DNA of 64,000 bases from Marinobacter pelagius (GCF_900114925.1 NZ_FOUR01000004.1:186001-250000), one strand, 5' to 3'; numbered from the stretch's first letter, positions 46,658 to 59,242 are shown. Notes: generated from the letters alone by a model not told the origin. A program made the numbers and translations.

Positions 46658-47194
46658 ATGGCATCCCTACAGGATCAGTTACTGAAAGCCGGCCTGGCCG
46701 ACGAGAAAAAAGCCAAGGCCATCCGCAGCGAGAAGCGCAAGCAACGCAAACAGCAGCCCAAAGGGGCGGTACAGGTCAACGAGGCGGAAATCCGCGCCCG
46801 CCAGGCCCGGGAAGAAAAGGCCGAACGGGACCGCCAGCTGAACCTGCAGCGCCAGAAAGAGGCGGAGAAAAAAGCCATCCAGGCCCAGATCCGCCAGCTG
46901 GTGGAAACCAACCGCCTGGATCGCAGCCGGGGCGAAACCTCCTACCAGTTCGTGGACGGCAAGAAGATCAAGAAAATCCTGGTGGACGACACCATGGTGG
47001 ACCAGCTCTCCCGTGGCCGCCTGGCGGTGGTTCGCCTGGGCGAAAACTACGATGTGGTACCGGAAAAGGTGGCCCGCAAAATCATGGAGCGTGACGAAGG
47101 CGCCGTCGTGGTGCTGCATGACCGCAAGCAGGACGACCAGGGCGATGACGATCCCTACGCCGGCTACGAGATCCCTGATGACCTTATGTGGTAG
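46658..47194 (+). CDS. DUF2058 family protein (YaiL-like)
   Basis: A 178-residue highly charged protein. The N-terminal half (LQDQLLKAGLADEKKAKAIR, then a long Lys/Arg/Glu/Gln helix) is likely a coiled coil. The C-terminal half, from YQFVDGKKIKKILVDDTM, is the conserved DUF2058 core. E. coli YaiL has been suggested to associate with nucleoprotein or polysomes; role not established. GGAG lies 8 nt before the ATG. It is followed 74 bp later by a secreted repeat protein. Confidence 0.88.
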   Translation: MASLQDQLLKAGLADEKKAKAIRSEKRKQRKQQPKGAVQVNEAEIRARQAREEKAERDRQLNLQRQKEAEKKAIQAQIRQLVETNRLDRSRGETSYQFVDGKKIKKILVDDTMVDQLSRGRLAVVRLGENYDVVPEKVARKIMERDEGAVVVLHDRKQDDQGDDDPYAGYEIPDDLMW

Positions 47195-47268
47195 GTACTA
47201 GTAATAACTTCCCGCCAGGCGGCGCTGAACTACACTGCAGATACAGTCTCATTCGGGAGGAGAACACC

Positions 47269-47775
47269 ATGAAACTGAAAACCTCACTGATTCGCACCGC
47301 CGGCGCTGCCATGCTCGTTACCATGGCCAGCTTTCCCCTCGCAGCCCAGGAAGAAGAAGCGGTCTTCGGCCGGGAGCTGATGACCCAACAGGAGATGCAG
47401 GAACACCGCCAGACCATGCAGAACCTGAACACCCAGGCGGAACGGCAGCAATACCTGCAGCGCCACCGGGAACGCATGCTTGAGCGCGCCCGCGAGCGCG
47501 GCGTAGAGCTTCAGAACGGCCAGGGCCAGGGCATGATGAATGGTCAAGGCCAGGGCCAAGGCATGATGAACGGCCAGGGCCGTGGTAACGGTCAGGGCAT
47601 GAACGGCCAGGGCCAGGGTAATCGCCAGGGAATGGGAGGCGGACAAGGCCAGGGCAATGGTCAGGGCATGATGAATGGCAGCCAAGGCAGCCGCGGCGGC
47701 AAGGGCGCTGGCGGCGGTGGCAACAGCCAGGAGTACAAGATCAAGGGTTCCGGCGGCCAGGGTGGCGGTGGCTGA
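47269..47775 (+). CDS. Secreted Gly/Gln/Met/Asn-repeat protein
   Basis: A 168-residue product. A signal peptide (MKLKTSLIRTAGAAMLVTMA, cleavage near AAQ) is followed by a conserved-looking helical segment rich in Arg and Glu (ELMTQQEMQEHRQTMQNLN, RERMLERARERGVEL). From residue 83 on it consists of imperfect repeats of GQGQGMMN type, ending in Gly runs. GGGAGGAG precedes ATG 47269. The helical part recurs in proteobacterial proteins of unknown function; the tail suggests a flexible or adhesive segment. Confidence 0.75.
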   Translation: MKLKTSLIRTAGAAMLVTMASFPLAAQEEEAVFGRELMTQQEMQEHRQTMQNLNTQAERQQYLQRHRERMLERARERGVELQNGQGQGMMNGQGQGQGMMNGQGRGNGQGMNGQGQGNRQGMGGGQGQGNGQGMMNGSQGSRGGKGAGGGGNSQEYKIKGSGGQGGGG

Positions 47776-47803
47776 TTCAAGGCCCGTCAACTTCACCGGG
47801 AAT

Positions 47804-47836
47804 AAAAAAACGGGGCTGAAATTCAGCCCCGTTTTC
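47804..47836. terminator. Bidirectional intrinsic terminator
   Basis: CGGGGCTGAA and TTCAGCCCCG form a nearly continuous inverted repeat with seven A before it and a T-rich run after it. It separates the convergent repeat-protein gene and the JDVT-CTERM-like gene. Confidence 0.88.
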
Positions 47837-47861
47837 GTTTACTACTCAGATACCAACCGAA

Positions 47862-49829
47862 TCAGGCAGTCCCGCGACGCTTGCGCGCCCACAGACCGGC
47901 CAGAGCCGCCAGTACCATGCTGGGCAGAACCGGATCGAACGGAGATCCCGGCTTGCCTGCGGTACAACCGAAGATGGTGCCGTCACCGTCGCTGGAAGAC
48001 GCCGCGGGCTCTTCCGGTTCAGGTTCAGGCGTCGGCTCAACCGGCGTTACCGGGATAGTCGGCACCTCGACAGCATCGTTCAGGCCTGTAACCCGCAGTG
48101 TGAAGGTACAGCTCGTTTCCGTACCGTCACCGGTACAGGTTGGCCAAGTGCTGGTGCCCGATACGGCAACCGAAGTGTTAATGTTTACGTTGGCCAGATC
48201 TTCAATCGGCCCCTGAACATAACCCGGCTGCCTGATAAGAGTAGCGGTATCTGAATCAGGAGGACCACTGATAGCAATCATCTCATCCAACGTAAAGGTC
48301 TCTGGAACAACAACCTCTTCAGCGTTGATCGTGACTGTCGTACCTACGTAGGCCCCATCGACCTCATAGATTCCCTCCTCACCTTCAACAGTGGGATCTG
48401 GATCAGGGTTCCAGGTTGCGAAGAGCGCATCACTATTGGTGCTGTCGATTACTGTTACTGGTGTGGTGTCCCAATCTCCGAACGGCGCAATTTCCACTGC
48501 TTCACCGTCGATTAGGACATAGAAACCTTCAGTAACATCATCCGTGGTGTCGTAATCCGCGACGTAGAGTGCGGAAGCTTCCTTTGGCTCAAGGATGACT
48601 GCATCTACAACAGCATCTTCAGGATCGCCCTCGCCCAAAGTTTCAACCAGCGGCGAAACGTCTTTCACGTAATCCTGAGTCGTAAAATCCGTGGGCGTGG
48701 TAGTTCCATCCCCGTTATCAACATCCACAGTTACAGTCACTGGGTCGGCAAATGAGTCCCCATTGGGGTCCCAGTTGACGGCGTCAATATCCACGAGAAT
48801 AGGGTCGGTAGTTTGATCGTTGTCGTGATCAAACTCATAAGTTACTTTGCCATCCCAATCGCCAACCGCTGCCTGGAAGACCTTCTCATTGGTCATCCAA
48901 TCCTCTTCAGCAGTCTCGGGATCATCGTAAGCCAGAAGGATGGAATCGTTCGATGGATTACCATCGTGGTCGATAAACCACCCCGTCGGCACGTTAGCCA
49001 AGGCCAGCCAGCCGCTGTCGGCGCCTACCAGATCAGTGTACGGAGTTGGTATTTCCCCATTGGTTTCCAACTTATCCTGAACACTAACCGTATCCGTACT
49101 TTCAATAAACTCGGCGACGCTAGTGCTGAAGAAAGGCAGGCCCTCTACTTTGCTGCCGCCAAACAGGCCGCCTGGGAATTTACCGAGATTGCCGGCGGAA
49201 ATTTTCGACTGACCATCCGCTTCCATCCCGAAGGACAGGCCATCCTCAGCAGAAGAGGGCATAAACTCATTACCGACCCCGAAACCGGTTTCGAAGCGGA
49301 GGGCTTTGAGAATACCATCAACAGAATTTGTTCCGTCGGTCAGGTTTGAGAACTTACCAATTACCCGATAAAGCTTAGATGCTTCATCAGCGGTTACATC
49401 GAACACAAGATCAATGGGTCCGTTGGTTTCAGTTGTCTTGAGTTTAAACCGCTTACCGGAATCGCCAGGAGCCAGGCAATTTGGCGAATCCTGCTGGGCC
49501 TGAGGAGCTTCCGGGTCAGACTCAAGATCAGTTTGGGCCATAATGCAGCCCTGAAAAGTCTCCCCAGCAGCACTGAAGATTTCGTTATAGACAGACATTC
49601 CCAGACCAATGTCACCACTATCGTTGACCGGATCAAACCAGCCAAAAGTCGCGGTACCCGCAGTATCGGTATAAACCAGCGTCTTTCCCTCAACCGGCGG
49701 AACAGACAGATTATTGGTATTAACATTCTCAATTGTTGCCGCCAGCACTGCCGGCGACAAACCAATCGCAGAACACATCACCGCAGCAGCCAGCGGTTTC
49801 CTTACAAATTTTGTCGTTGTAGTTCTCAT
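47862..49829 (-). CDS. Large exported protein with JDVT-CTERM-like sorting tail (choice-of-anchor F type)
   Basis: A 655-residue protein. ATG 49829 is chosen because GGGAAG lies upstream and a signal peptide follows (KPLAAAVMCSAIGLSPAVLAA). The long middle is Asp/Thr-rich and beta-strand-like. The end has a Pro/Glu-rich spacer (PVEPTPEPEPEEPAASSS), then FGCTAGKPGSPFDPVLPSMV, a hydrophobic helix and ARKRR. This Cys, FDPxLP, helix, Arg layout matches my recollection of the JDVT-CTERM tripartite signal. The matching peptidase is not in the window. Confidence 0.7.
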   Translation of the reverse strand: MRTTTTKFVRKPLAAAVMCSAIGLSPAVLAATIENVNTNNLSVPPVEGKTLVYTDTAGTATFGWFDPVNDSGDIGLGMSVYNEIFSAAGETFQGCIMAQTDLESDPEAPQAQQDSPNCLAPGDSGKRFKLKTTETNGPIDLVFDVTADEASKLYRVIGKFSNLTDGTNSVDGILKALRFETGFGVGNEFMPSSAEDGLSFGMEADGQSKISAGNLGKFPGGLFGGSKVEGLPFFSTSVAEFIESTDTVSVQDKLETNGEIPTPYTDLVGADSGWLALANVPTGWFIDHDGNPSNDSILLAYDDPETAEEDWMTNEKVFQAAVGDWDGKVTYEFDHDNDQTTDPILVDIDAVNWDPNGDSFADPVTVTVDVDNGDGTTTPTDFTTQDYVKDVSPLVETLGEGDPEDAVVDAVILEPKEASALYVADYDTTDDVTEGFYVLIDGEAVEIAPFGDWDTTPVTVIDSTNSDALFATWNPDPDPTVEGEEGIYEVDGAYVGTTVTINAEEVVVPETFTLDEMIAISGPPDSDTATLIRQPGYVQGPIEDLANVNINTSVAVSGTSTWPTCTGDGTETSCTFTLRVTGLNDAVEVPTIPVTPVEPTPEPEPEEPAASSSDGDGTIFGCTAGKPGSPFDPVLPSMVLAALAGLWARKRRGTA

Positions 49830-50025
49830 GATACTTCCCTTTATAAAAACAAATTTCGGGCCTCGCCCTAGTTGGACAATAGATAGAACTACAGGGATAT
49901 TCAAATAAGTTTTCGGAATAAAAATAGCCTAACCACAGTACCTAAAATTTGGGCGTCCCAACGATAATTCACAGAGAGCCTGCTAACCTTTAGGCAAACC
50001 CACTCAATGCCTTACGGAGCCTGAT

Positions 50026-53326
<3,301 letters not shown>

Positions 53327-53334
<8 letters not shown>

Positions 53335-53641
53335 TGACCCCAACACACCGGGGACAGACAAGGACCCCGGAGATCTGGGCCGCAAAGTGGGCCGCCGGGC
53401 CGAGCGCAAGCGGCAAGCCCGGGCGAGGGGCCGCCGGACGGCCTGGTTCGGGCTGGGCATGTTCGGGTTGGTGGGCTGGTCTGTGGCGGTTCCGACCCTG
53501 ATCGGCATCGCCATCGGGGTCTGGGCCGACCGGCGCTGGCCCGGGGAGGTTTCCTGGACACTGACCCTGCTGATTATCGGCGTGGCACTGGGTTGCCTGA
53601 ATGCCTGGTACTGGATCAAACAGGAGAGTGAGGATGATTGA
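53327..53641 (+). CDS. atpQ: N-ATPase membrane protein AtpQ
   Basis: A 104-residue protein with a charged N-terminal third (DLGRKVGRRAERKRQARARG) and two membrane helices (FGLGMFGLVGWSVAVPTLIG and LTLLIIGVALGCLNAWYWI). It resembles AtpI-type assembly factors and occupies the AtpQ position specific to N-ATPase operons. It overlaps atpC by 8 bp. Confidence 0.85.
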
Positions 53642-53951
53642 AGGAGAAACCCTTGCCGGAGTCATGCTGGGCTACGGGGCCAGTTTTGCGTTCGGTTGCC
53701 TGCTGGGTAGCGCCTTTCTCTGGGGCCTGTGGCTGACCGTCCGCCGGTTACCAACCGCTGATCATCCCGCCTTGCTGATGCTCGCCAGCCTGTTAATCCG
53801 GTTTGGAATCACCCTCGCGGGATTCCTGTTGCTTGCCCGAGTGGCCGGCTGGGAGTATTTGCTGGTGGCGGCAATCGGCTTCACCCTGCCCCGGCTGGTC
53901 ATGAAGCACCGGATTCAGGCCACCCTGGCCGGGGAGGATCCGCAGGCATGA
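53634..53951 (+). CDS. atpR: N-ATPase membrane protein AtpR
   Basis: A 105-residue protein with about three membrane helices (LAGVMLGYGASFAFGCLLGS, LLMLASLLIRFGITLAGFLL, WEYLLVAAIGFTLPRLVM). AtpR is found only in N-ATPase operons and was proposed to help c-ring assembly with AtpQ. ATG 53634 overlaps atpQ by 8 bp and is preceded by GTGAGG. The stop overlaps the atpB start as ATGA. Confidence 0.87.
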   Translation: MIEGETLAGVMLGYGASFAFGCLLGSAFLWGLWLTVRRLPTADHPALLMLASLLIRFGITLAGFLLLARVAGWEYLLVAAIGFTLPRLVMKHRIQATLAGEDPQA

Positions 53952-54661
53952 CCATCACGCCGGACAGCATTGTCTATTGGCAATGGGGCGATTTCGCCCT
54001 GAATGCGACCATCGTGTTTACCTGGCTGGTGATGGCGCTGCTCACTCTGGGCTCCTGGCTGGTCACCCGGGGACTGTCCGAAGACCCCAAGCTGTCTCGC
54101 TGGCAGAACCTGCTGGAAGTGCTGGTGGTCGGCATCCGGAACCAGATTGCCCAGGTCAGCCACCAACAACCGGGGCCCTACCTGCCCTTCGTCGGCACCC
54201 TGTTCCTGTTCATCGCCATGGCCAACCTGCTCAATGTGATTCCCGGTTACATGGCTCCCACGGGGTCACTGTCGACCACCACGGCCCTGGCCATCTGCGT
54301 GTTTGTGGCGGTGCCGGTATTCGGCATTGCCAGCAAGGGTGCCGGGGAGTACCTCCAGCATTACATCAAGCCGACCCCGCTGATGCTGCCGTTCAACGTG
54401 ATTGGCGAGGTTTCCCGCACCGTGGCCCTGGCTGTGCGCCTTTACGGCAACATCATGAGCGGTACGGTGATTGTCGCTATTTTGCTGAGCCTGACGCCCT
54501 ATTTCTTTCCGGTGGTCATGCAGTTACTGGGGCTGCTCACCGGCATGATCCAGGCTTACATCTTTGCCATTCTCGCCATGGTCTACATCGCTTCGGCCAC
54601 CTCGGCCCATGAACATGGCGAGTCCGATGAACACCAGCACAACACACCCTCGGAACCCTAA
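53948..54661 (+). CDS. atpB: N-ATPase Fo subunit a
   Basis: A 237-residue membrane subunit forming the ion half-channels. The essential arginine helix is present in VIGEVSRTVALAVRLYGNIM, and PTPLMLPFNVIGEVSR is characteristic. About five or six membrane helices are seen. The C-terminus is His/Glu-rich (SAHEHGESDEHQHNTPSE). Confidence 0.93.
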   Translation: MTITPDSIVYWQWGDFALNATIVFTWLVMALLTLGSWLVTRGLSEDPKLSRWQNLLEVLVVGIRNQIAQVSHQQPGPYLPFVGTLFLFIAMANLLNVIPGYMAPTGSLSTTTALAICVFVAVPVFGIASKGAGEYLQHYIKPTPLMLPFNVIGEVSRTVALAVRLYGNIMSGTVIVAILLSLTPYFFPVVMQLLGLLTGMIQAYIFAILAMVYIASATSAHEHGESDEHQHNTPSEP

Positions 54662-54672
54662 AGGAGTTGCCT

Positions 54673-54951
54673 ATGGACAGTATTTCCCTGATCGGCATGG
54701 TGTCGGTTATCACCGCCGGCCTGACCATCGCTATCGGCTCGATCGGGCCCGCGTTCGGGGAAGCCCGCGCCGTGGCCCAGGCCCTGAGCGCCATTGCCCA
54801 GCAGCCGGATGAATCCGCCACGATTACCCGCACGCTGTTCGTGGGTCTGGCCATGATCGAGTCAACCGCGATCTACTGCTTTGTGGTGGCGATGATCCTG
54901 ATCTTCGCCAATCCGTTCTGGGATCACGTAACGGCCGCCGCCGGAGGCTGA
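54673..54951 (+). CDS. atpE: N-ATPase Fo subunit c
   Basis: A 92-residue hairpin of two membrane helices that forms the rotor ring. Helix 1 has GSIGPAFGEARAV with Glu30, and helix 2 has GLAMIESTAIYC with Glu63-Ser64-Thr65. Glu-Ser-Thr on helix 2 matches sodium-binding c subunits; helix 1 has Glu where Gln is usual, giving two carboxylates at the site. ATG 54673 is chosen over the upstream TTG because AAGGAG is 6 nt upstream. Confidence 0.94.
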   Translation: MDSISLIGMVSVITAGLTIAIGSIGPAFGEARAVAQALSAIAQQPDESATITRTLFVGLAMIESTAIYCFVVAMILIFANPFWDHVTAAAGG

Positions 54952-54954
54952 TCC

Positions 54955-55722
54955 ATGGAGATCAACTGGATCACGGTCTCAGCCCAGGTCGTCAACTTCC
55001 TGATCCTGGTCTGGCTGCTCAAGCATTTCCTCTATCAGCCGGTGATCCGGGCCATGGACCGGCGTGATCAGAAAATCCGCAACCGCATGGACGAGGCGGA
55101 CAGCCGTGAGCAGGAGGCGCTCAGGGAGAAACAAAGCTACCAGCAGAAACTGGCCAGTTTCGAGAAAGAACGGGAGGAATTGCTGGAAGAGACCCGCCAG
55201 GAAGCGAGGCAGACCCGCAGCCAGATGATCGATCAGGCCCGGGAGGAAACCGCCCGTGTACGTAGCCACTGGATGCGGGAAGTCAGCGAGGAAAAGACGG
55301 CATTTATCGACGGGTTGAGGCACCAGTCCCTGGAGGTAGTCGAAACCGTTATCCGGAAGGCCCTGCAGGATCTGGCCGACGAACGACTTGAGGAGCGCAT
55401 TGCCCATACCTTCATCCGCAAACTGCATGAGCTGGATGAGGAAACCCGCGAAGCCCTGGGGCGCTCTTCAGAACCGGCCACCATTGCCACTTCCTTCGAG
55501 CTTGATCCAGGCCAGCGCAGCACCCTCACCCGCGCGATTCACGAACTGGTCGGCGCTGACCTGGCGGTCAACTACACCCAAGTACCGGAGCTGATCTGCG
55601 GCGTCGAACTGACCTGTGAAAGCCAGCGGATCAGCTGGAACCTGTCCGATTATCTGGAAGAGCTTACCGCCAGCGTCGAGAAGGCCTTCGAGCCTCTCGA
55701 AACCACCGAGCCGGGAGCCTGA
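54955..55722 (+). CDS. atpF: N-ATPase subunit b with fused delta-like domain
   Basis: A 255-residue protein. One membrane helix ([20 protein letters not shown]) is followed by a long coiled coil at about residues 35-125 and then a C-terminal domain (residues 170-255, [21 protein letters not shown]) that resembles the delta subunit C-terminus. No separate atpH is present, consistent with the peripheral stalk being formed by this fused protein. Confidence 0.92.
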   Translation: MEINWITVSAQVVNFLILVWLLKHFLYQPVIRAMDRRDQKIRNRMDEADSREQEALREKQSYQQKLASFEKEREELLEETRQEARQTRSQMIDQAREETARVRSHWMREVSEEKTAFIDGLRHQSLEVVETVIRKALQDLADERLEERIAHTFIRKLHELDEETREALGRSSEPATIATSFELDPGQRSTLTRAIHELVGADLAVNYTQVPELICGVELTCESQRISWNLSDYLEELTASVEKAFEPLETTEPGA

Positions 55723-55726
55723 CGCC

Positions 55727-57256
55727 ATGCTGATTCAGATGCTGGATGAGACCATGGCCACCATCCGGACCGTGGCCCAGGACAACCGGTTCACCCTGCA
55801 CAGCCAGGAAACGGGGACCGTGCTGCAGGTGGGTGGCGGCATTGCCCGGGTGCGGGGCCTCGCCAGCGTTACCTCGGAGGAGCTGGTGCAGTTTCCCGAT
55901 GGGGTTCTCGGGGTGGCCATCAACCTGGAGCCGGAGGAAGTGGGCATCATGCTGCTGGGCGACAGCGACAAGCTCAGTGCCGGCATACGGGTGACCGCAA
56001 CCGGTCGGGAAACCGATACCCCCGTGGGCGACGGGCTGCTGGGCCGGGTGATTGACGCCACCGGTCGGGTGCTGGACGGGGGCAAACCGCTTGAGTTCCA
56101 TGAACGCCGCCCCATTGAACGACCGGCACCGGAAATCATCGAGCGGGCGCCGGTGACCACGCCGCTGGAGACCGGCATCAAATCCATCGACGCCCTCATT
56201 CCCATTGGCCGGGGGCAGCGGGAACTGATCCTCGGCGACCGGCAGACCGGCAAGACCTCCATTGCCATCGACACCATCATCAACCAGCGAGACAAGGATG
56301 TAGTATGCATCTACTGTGCGGTCGGCCAGCGTGCCACCTCGGTGGCCAAGGTGGTGGGAACCCTCCGCGAACACAAGGCCATGGAACATACCGTGGTGGT
56401 GGTCGCCTCGGACGACGATCCCCCGGGCCTGCGCTACATCACGCCCTACGCCGCCACCACCATGGCGGAGTATTTCATGGAACAGGGCCAGGATGCGCTG
56501 ATCGTCTACGACGACCTGACCCGCCATGCCAGAGCCTACCGGGAGCTGTCACTGCTGTTACGACGGCCGCCGGGCCGGGAGGCGTATCCGGGTGATATCT
56601 TCTACATCCATTCCCGGCTGCTTGAGCGTAGCACTCACCTGCGCAGCGAATTCGGCGGCGGTTCACTGACCGCGCTGCCCGTGATCGAGACCCAGGCCCA
56701 GGATATCTCCGCCTACATTCCCACCAACCTGATATCCATCACCGACGGCCAGATCTACCTGTCGCCAACGTTGTTCCAGAAAGGTCTCCTGCCGGCCATC
56801 CACGTGGGTAAATCGGTGTCACGGGTGGGCGGGAAAACCCAGCATCCTTCGCTGCGCAGCGTTGCCAGCGATTTGCGCCTCGCCTACTCGCAGTTCGAGG
56901 AACTGGAGACCTTTGCACGATTTTCCACCCGCCTGGACGACGATACCCGCGCCACCATCGAGCGCGGCCGGCGGGTTCGGGAGGTGCTGAAACAGCACGA
57001 ACACCAGCCCCTGAGAGCCTGCGAGCAGGCCGTCATTCTCTTCGCGGTTAATGCGGGGCTGCTGGATGACCTGCCAGCAGAAAAGGTGACGGAAGCGGAG
57101 CAGAAGATTCAGCAGCACCTGGTGTCGGCCCTGCCGGAAATCTGCGCACAAATGGACGCCGGCAAGAAGCTGGATGACGAACAGTGGCAGCGGACCACCG
57201 AGTGCATTCAGGATGCACTGGCAGAATTCGCACCTTCGGAAACGGACGACACCTGA
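55727..57256 (+). CDS. atpA: N-ATPase F1 subunit alpha
   Basis: A 509-residue non-catalytic nucleotide-binding subunit. Walker [16 protein letters not shown], the family block [13 protein letters not shown] [20 protein letters not shown] and [17 protein letters not shown] are clear. ATG 55727 lies 4 bp after atpF; earlier in-frame ATGs lie inside atpF. Length is normal. Confidence 0.95.
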   Translation: MLIQMLDETMATIRTVAQDNRFTLHSQETGTVLQVGGGIARVRGLASVTSEELVQFPDGVLGVAINLEPEEVGIMLLGDSDKLSAGIRVTATGRETDTPVGDGLLGRVIDATGRVLDGGKPLEFHERRPIERPAPEIIERAPVTTPLETGIKSIDALIPIGRGQRELILGDRQTGKTSIAIDTIINQRDKDVVCIYCAVGQRATSVAKVVGTLREHKAMEHTVVVVASDDDPPGLRYITPYAATTMAEYFMEQGQDALIVYDDLTRHARAYRELSLLLRRPPGREAYPGDIFYIHSRLLERSTHLRSEFGGGSLTALPVIETQAQDISAYIPTNLISITDGQIYLSPTLFQKGLLPAIHVGKSVSRVGGKTQHPSLRSVASDLRLAYSQFEELETFARFSTRLDDDTRATIERGRRVREVLKQHEHQPLRACEQAVILFAVNAGLLDDLPAEKVTEAEQKIQQHLVSALPEICAQMDAGKKLDDEQWQRTTECIQDALAEFAPSETDDT

Positions 57257-57257
57257 C

Positions 57258-58160
57258 ATGGAATCGCTCGAGCATCTGCAGAAACAGCTGGACAGCCTTG
57301 ACGACCTCCGTGGCATCGTGAAAACCATGAAGGCGCTCTCGGCGGCCAATATCCACCAGTACGAGCAGGCCGTTCGGGCACTCTCGGGCTACTACCGGAC
57401 CGTTGAAATGGGGCTGCACGTGGTCCTGAAGGACTTTGATCCCTCAAGCTTCGCGGCGGTTTCCAGTTCAGAGGGGCATCGGCTGGGCGCTGTCATTTTC
57501 GGTTCGGATCATGGACTGTGCGGGCGTTTCAACGAGGAAATCGTGGAGTTTTCGCTCGAACGCATGGAGGGCATTCCGGCGGACAAGGACAACCGGAGAA
57601 TCCTCGCCGTGGGTACCAGGGCCGCAGCCAGCCTGGAACACGCCGGGCAAGCTATCGAGGAGGAGTTTCCGGTACCGGGCTCGGCCAGCCAGATCACCAA
57701 AACCGTCGGCCAGATTCTCCTGAAGATCGATGAATGGCGCGAACAGGGCGGCGTGCATTATGTCTACCTGTTTTACAACCGCCACTCCAGGATGCAGGGC
57801 TACCACCCCACCGGCGTAGAGCTGTTACCGGTAAACCTCAGACGTTTCCACCGGCTGGAAGAGGAACCCTGGCCCTCCCGCAGCCTGCCCACCTACAGCA
57901 TGGACCGGGCAGCACTGTTCCGGCGTCTGTTGGATCAGTATCTGTTCGTTCTGCTGTTCCGGGCCTGCGCGGAATCCCAGGCCAGCGAACATGGTGGGCG
58001 CCTGGCCGCCATGCAGGCGGCCGAACGTAATCTGGAGGAAAGACTCGGTGACGTGACGATGGACTACCGACGCGCCAGGCAAACGGTCATAACCTCGGAA
58101 CTGCTGGACCTTGTGGCCGGATTCGAGGCTATTGAAACCGATGCCGGGCGTTCACTCTAA
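57258..58160 (+). CDS. atpG: N-ATPase F1 subunit gamma
   Basis: A 300-residue central-stalk subunit. MESLEHLQKQLDSLDDLRGI starts the N-terminal helix, FGSDHGLCGRFNEEIVEF is the conserved gamma signature (GSDxGLCG), and a long C-terminal helix ends the protein (AAMQAAERNLEERLGDVTMD). It is the last gene of the operon and starts 1 bp after the atpA stop. Confidence 0.93.
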   Translation: MESLEHLQKQLDSLDDLRGIVKTMKALSAANIHQYEQAVRALSGYYRTVEMGLHVVLKDFDPSSFAAVSSSEGHRLGAVIFGSDHGLCGRFNEEIVEFSLERMEGIPADKDNRRILAVGTRAAASLEHAGQAIEEEFPVPGSASQITKTVGQILLKIDEWREQGGVHYVYLFYNRHSRMQGYHPTGVELLPVNLRRFHRLEEEPWPSRSLPTYSMDRAALFRRLLDQYLFVLLFRACAESQASEHGGRLAAMQAAERNLEERLGDVTMDYRRARQTVITSELLDLVAGFEAIETDAGRSL

Positions 58161-58163
58161 CGG

Positions 58164-58673
58164 TTACTGATCGCGGTTCCAGTAAACCCGGACGAGATTC
58201 GACTCCTTGGTGTACTGGATTTCCAGGTCACCTTCGTAGGCCCGCTCAATGGCCTCCCCGGTGCCCCGGGGCAGGTGGAGGTCTGTGAACTTCACTATCA
58301 GCTCTCCTTCCGGCCCATCCTCGACACCCATCAGACGCTTCATCGGGTGCTCTGCCTTCTCTTCTTCCACCTTGTTCTGGATCAGCTTCAGGATTTCGTC
58401 CCTGTGCTTGCCGAGGAAAGCCCCGGTGAGTGTAAGTATGCCCGCCGGCATGTCATCCCGGATCCGCTCACAGGCCGGGCACATCAGCTCGTGGGCATCA
58501 CTCACCGGCTCTGTTGACCACTGCCAGCGCCCTTTCTGGAAAACCGCGTTGCATTGCGGGCAAACAGTCGGCTCCTTGGGCTTGCTCCGGGCCATGTACG
58601 GATCGTGAATTTCCTCCTGGATCAACCTGTCACGGCGACCGCGTTCGGCTACATCACCATCTTTTCCACTCAT
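58164..58673 (-). CDS. BCAM0308-like zinc-ribbon protein
   Basis: A 169-residue cytosolic protein. Two CxxC pairs (TVCPQCNAVF and LMCPACERIRDD) form a probable zinc ribbon at about residues 35-70, followed by an alpha/beta region (DEILKLIQNKVEEEKAEHP, LHLPRGTGEAIERAYEGDLE). ATG 58673 follows GGAG. It resembles the BCAM0308 family, which I recall near N-ATPase or stress genes; function unknown. It converges with atpG with only 3 bp between the stops. Confidence 0.75.
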   Translation of the reverse strand: MSGKDGDVAERGRRDRLIQEEIHDPYMARSKPKEPTVCPQCNAVFQKGRWQWSTEPVSDAHELMCPACERIRDDMPAGILTLTGAFLGKHRDEILKLIQNKVEEEKAEHPMKRLMGVEDGPEGELIVKFTDLHLPRGTGEAIERAYEGDLEIQYTKESNLVRVYWNRDQ

Positions 58674-58711
58674 AGATTTGCTCCTTTCCCTGTTAGTCCG
58701 GAATGCCGGTG

Positions 58712-58903
58712 TCAATGCAGCCTGTGCCGCTCAAAGATCTCCCGGACTTCCCGCTCGGTTTCCTCCGGCACAATCACCTTGACCTGCTTGGCGTCTTCAT
58801 CGATGTAGATGTTGTCCCGTGGAATGCCGGTTGCGATCAGATCATCCCAGGTGTTCTTGGCCTGGTCGTGATCGTCGTAGGAGCCGTTTATGGTTTTATT
58901 CAT
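58712..58903 (-). CDS. Small stress-type protein, unrecognised
   Basis: A 63-residue acidic protein (MNKTINGSYDDHDQAKNTWD, GIPRDNIYIDEDAKQVKVIV, ending EREVREIFERHRLH). The pattern of a beta strand, a helix and DNIYIDED recalls short general-stress/YflT-type modules, but I cannot name it with certainty. GGAG precedes ATG 58903. It lies 38 bp upstream of the zinc-ribbon gene on the same strand and is probably cotranscribed. Confidence 0.65.
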   Translation of the reverse strand: MNKTINGSYDDHDQAKNTWDDLIATGIPRDNIYIDEDAKQVKVIVPEETEREVREIFERHRLH

Positions 58904-59061
58904 GGGTGGATCTCCTTGCCAAATGATTTGCTTGCACCTTGAAGAATAGGCAGGAGGGTGTGATTTGTGCAAATAGTGATCGGACGGAAATTGACGGAGA
59001 GCAATACAACGCAAAACGCCTCAGCCTGTGGGGTACACAAACTGAGGCGTCTCGACTTCAA

Positions 59062-59080
59062 TATGGCGCGGCTGGGAGGA
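59062..59080 (-). pseudogene. Detached 3' end of a tRNA-Arg
   Basis: On the minus strand AATCCTCCCAGCCGCGCCA equals the T-arm 3' strand, acceptor 3' strand, discriminator and CCA of the two intact tRNA-Arg genes. Upstream, where the T-loop and anticodon arm should be, the hairpin repeat is found instead. It looks like a product of recombination at AATCCTCC, which the tRNA and the repeat share. Confidence 0.7.
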
Positions 59081-59188
59081 TTATTCGGGCCTTCGGCCCT
59101 CACCCCCTTCGGGGGCCGCCGTCGCTTTGCTCCGGCGTTCCTCAACCCACTGCGTGGGTTTCGGTCGAACCTCTTTCGGTTCAAATCC
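59073..59188 (-). repeat. UUCG-hairpin repeat, copy 1
   Basis: About 116 bp from GGAGGATTATTCGG to GGTTCAAATCC, almost identical to copy 2 (one visible difference, CTGCGTGGG versus CTTCGTGGG). It contains four compact hairpins in a row, among them GGGCCTTCGGCCC and CCCCCTTCGGGGG. Its ends resemble the two strands of a tRNA T-arm. Confidence 0.85.
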
Positions 59189-59211
59189 TTTCAGACTCCG
59201 AGATCTGCAAA

Positions 59212-59242
59212 TAAAAAACCCCGCACGAGGCGGGGTTTTTTA
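59212..59242 (-). terminator. Intrinsic terminator of the tRNA-Ser/Arg operon
   Basis: AAAAAACCCCGC pairs with GCGGGGTTTTTT around ACGAG, 8 bp beyond the 3' end of the last tRNA-Arg. It is symmetrical enough to act on both strands. Confidence 0.9.
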
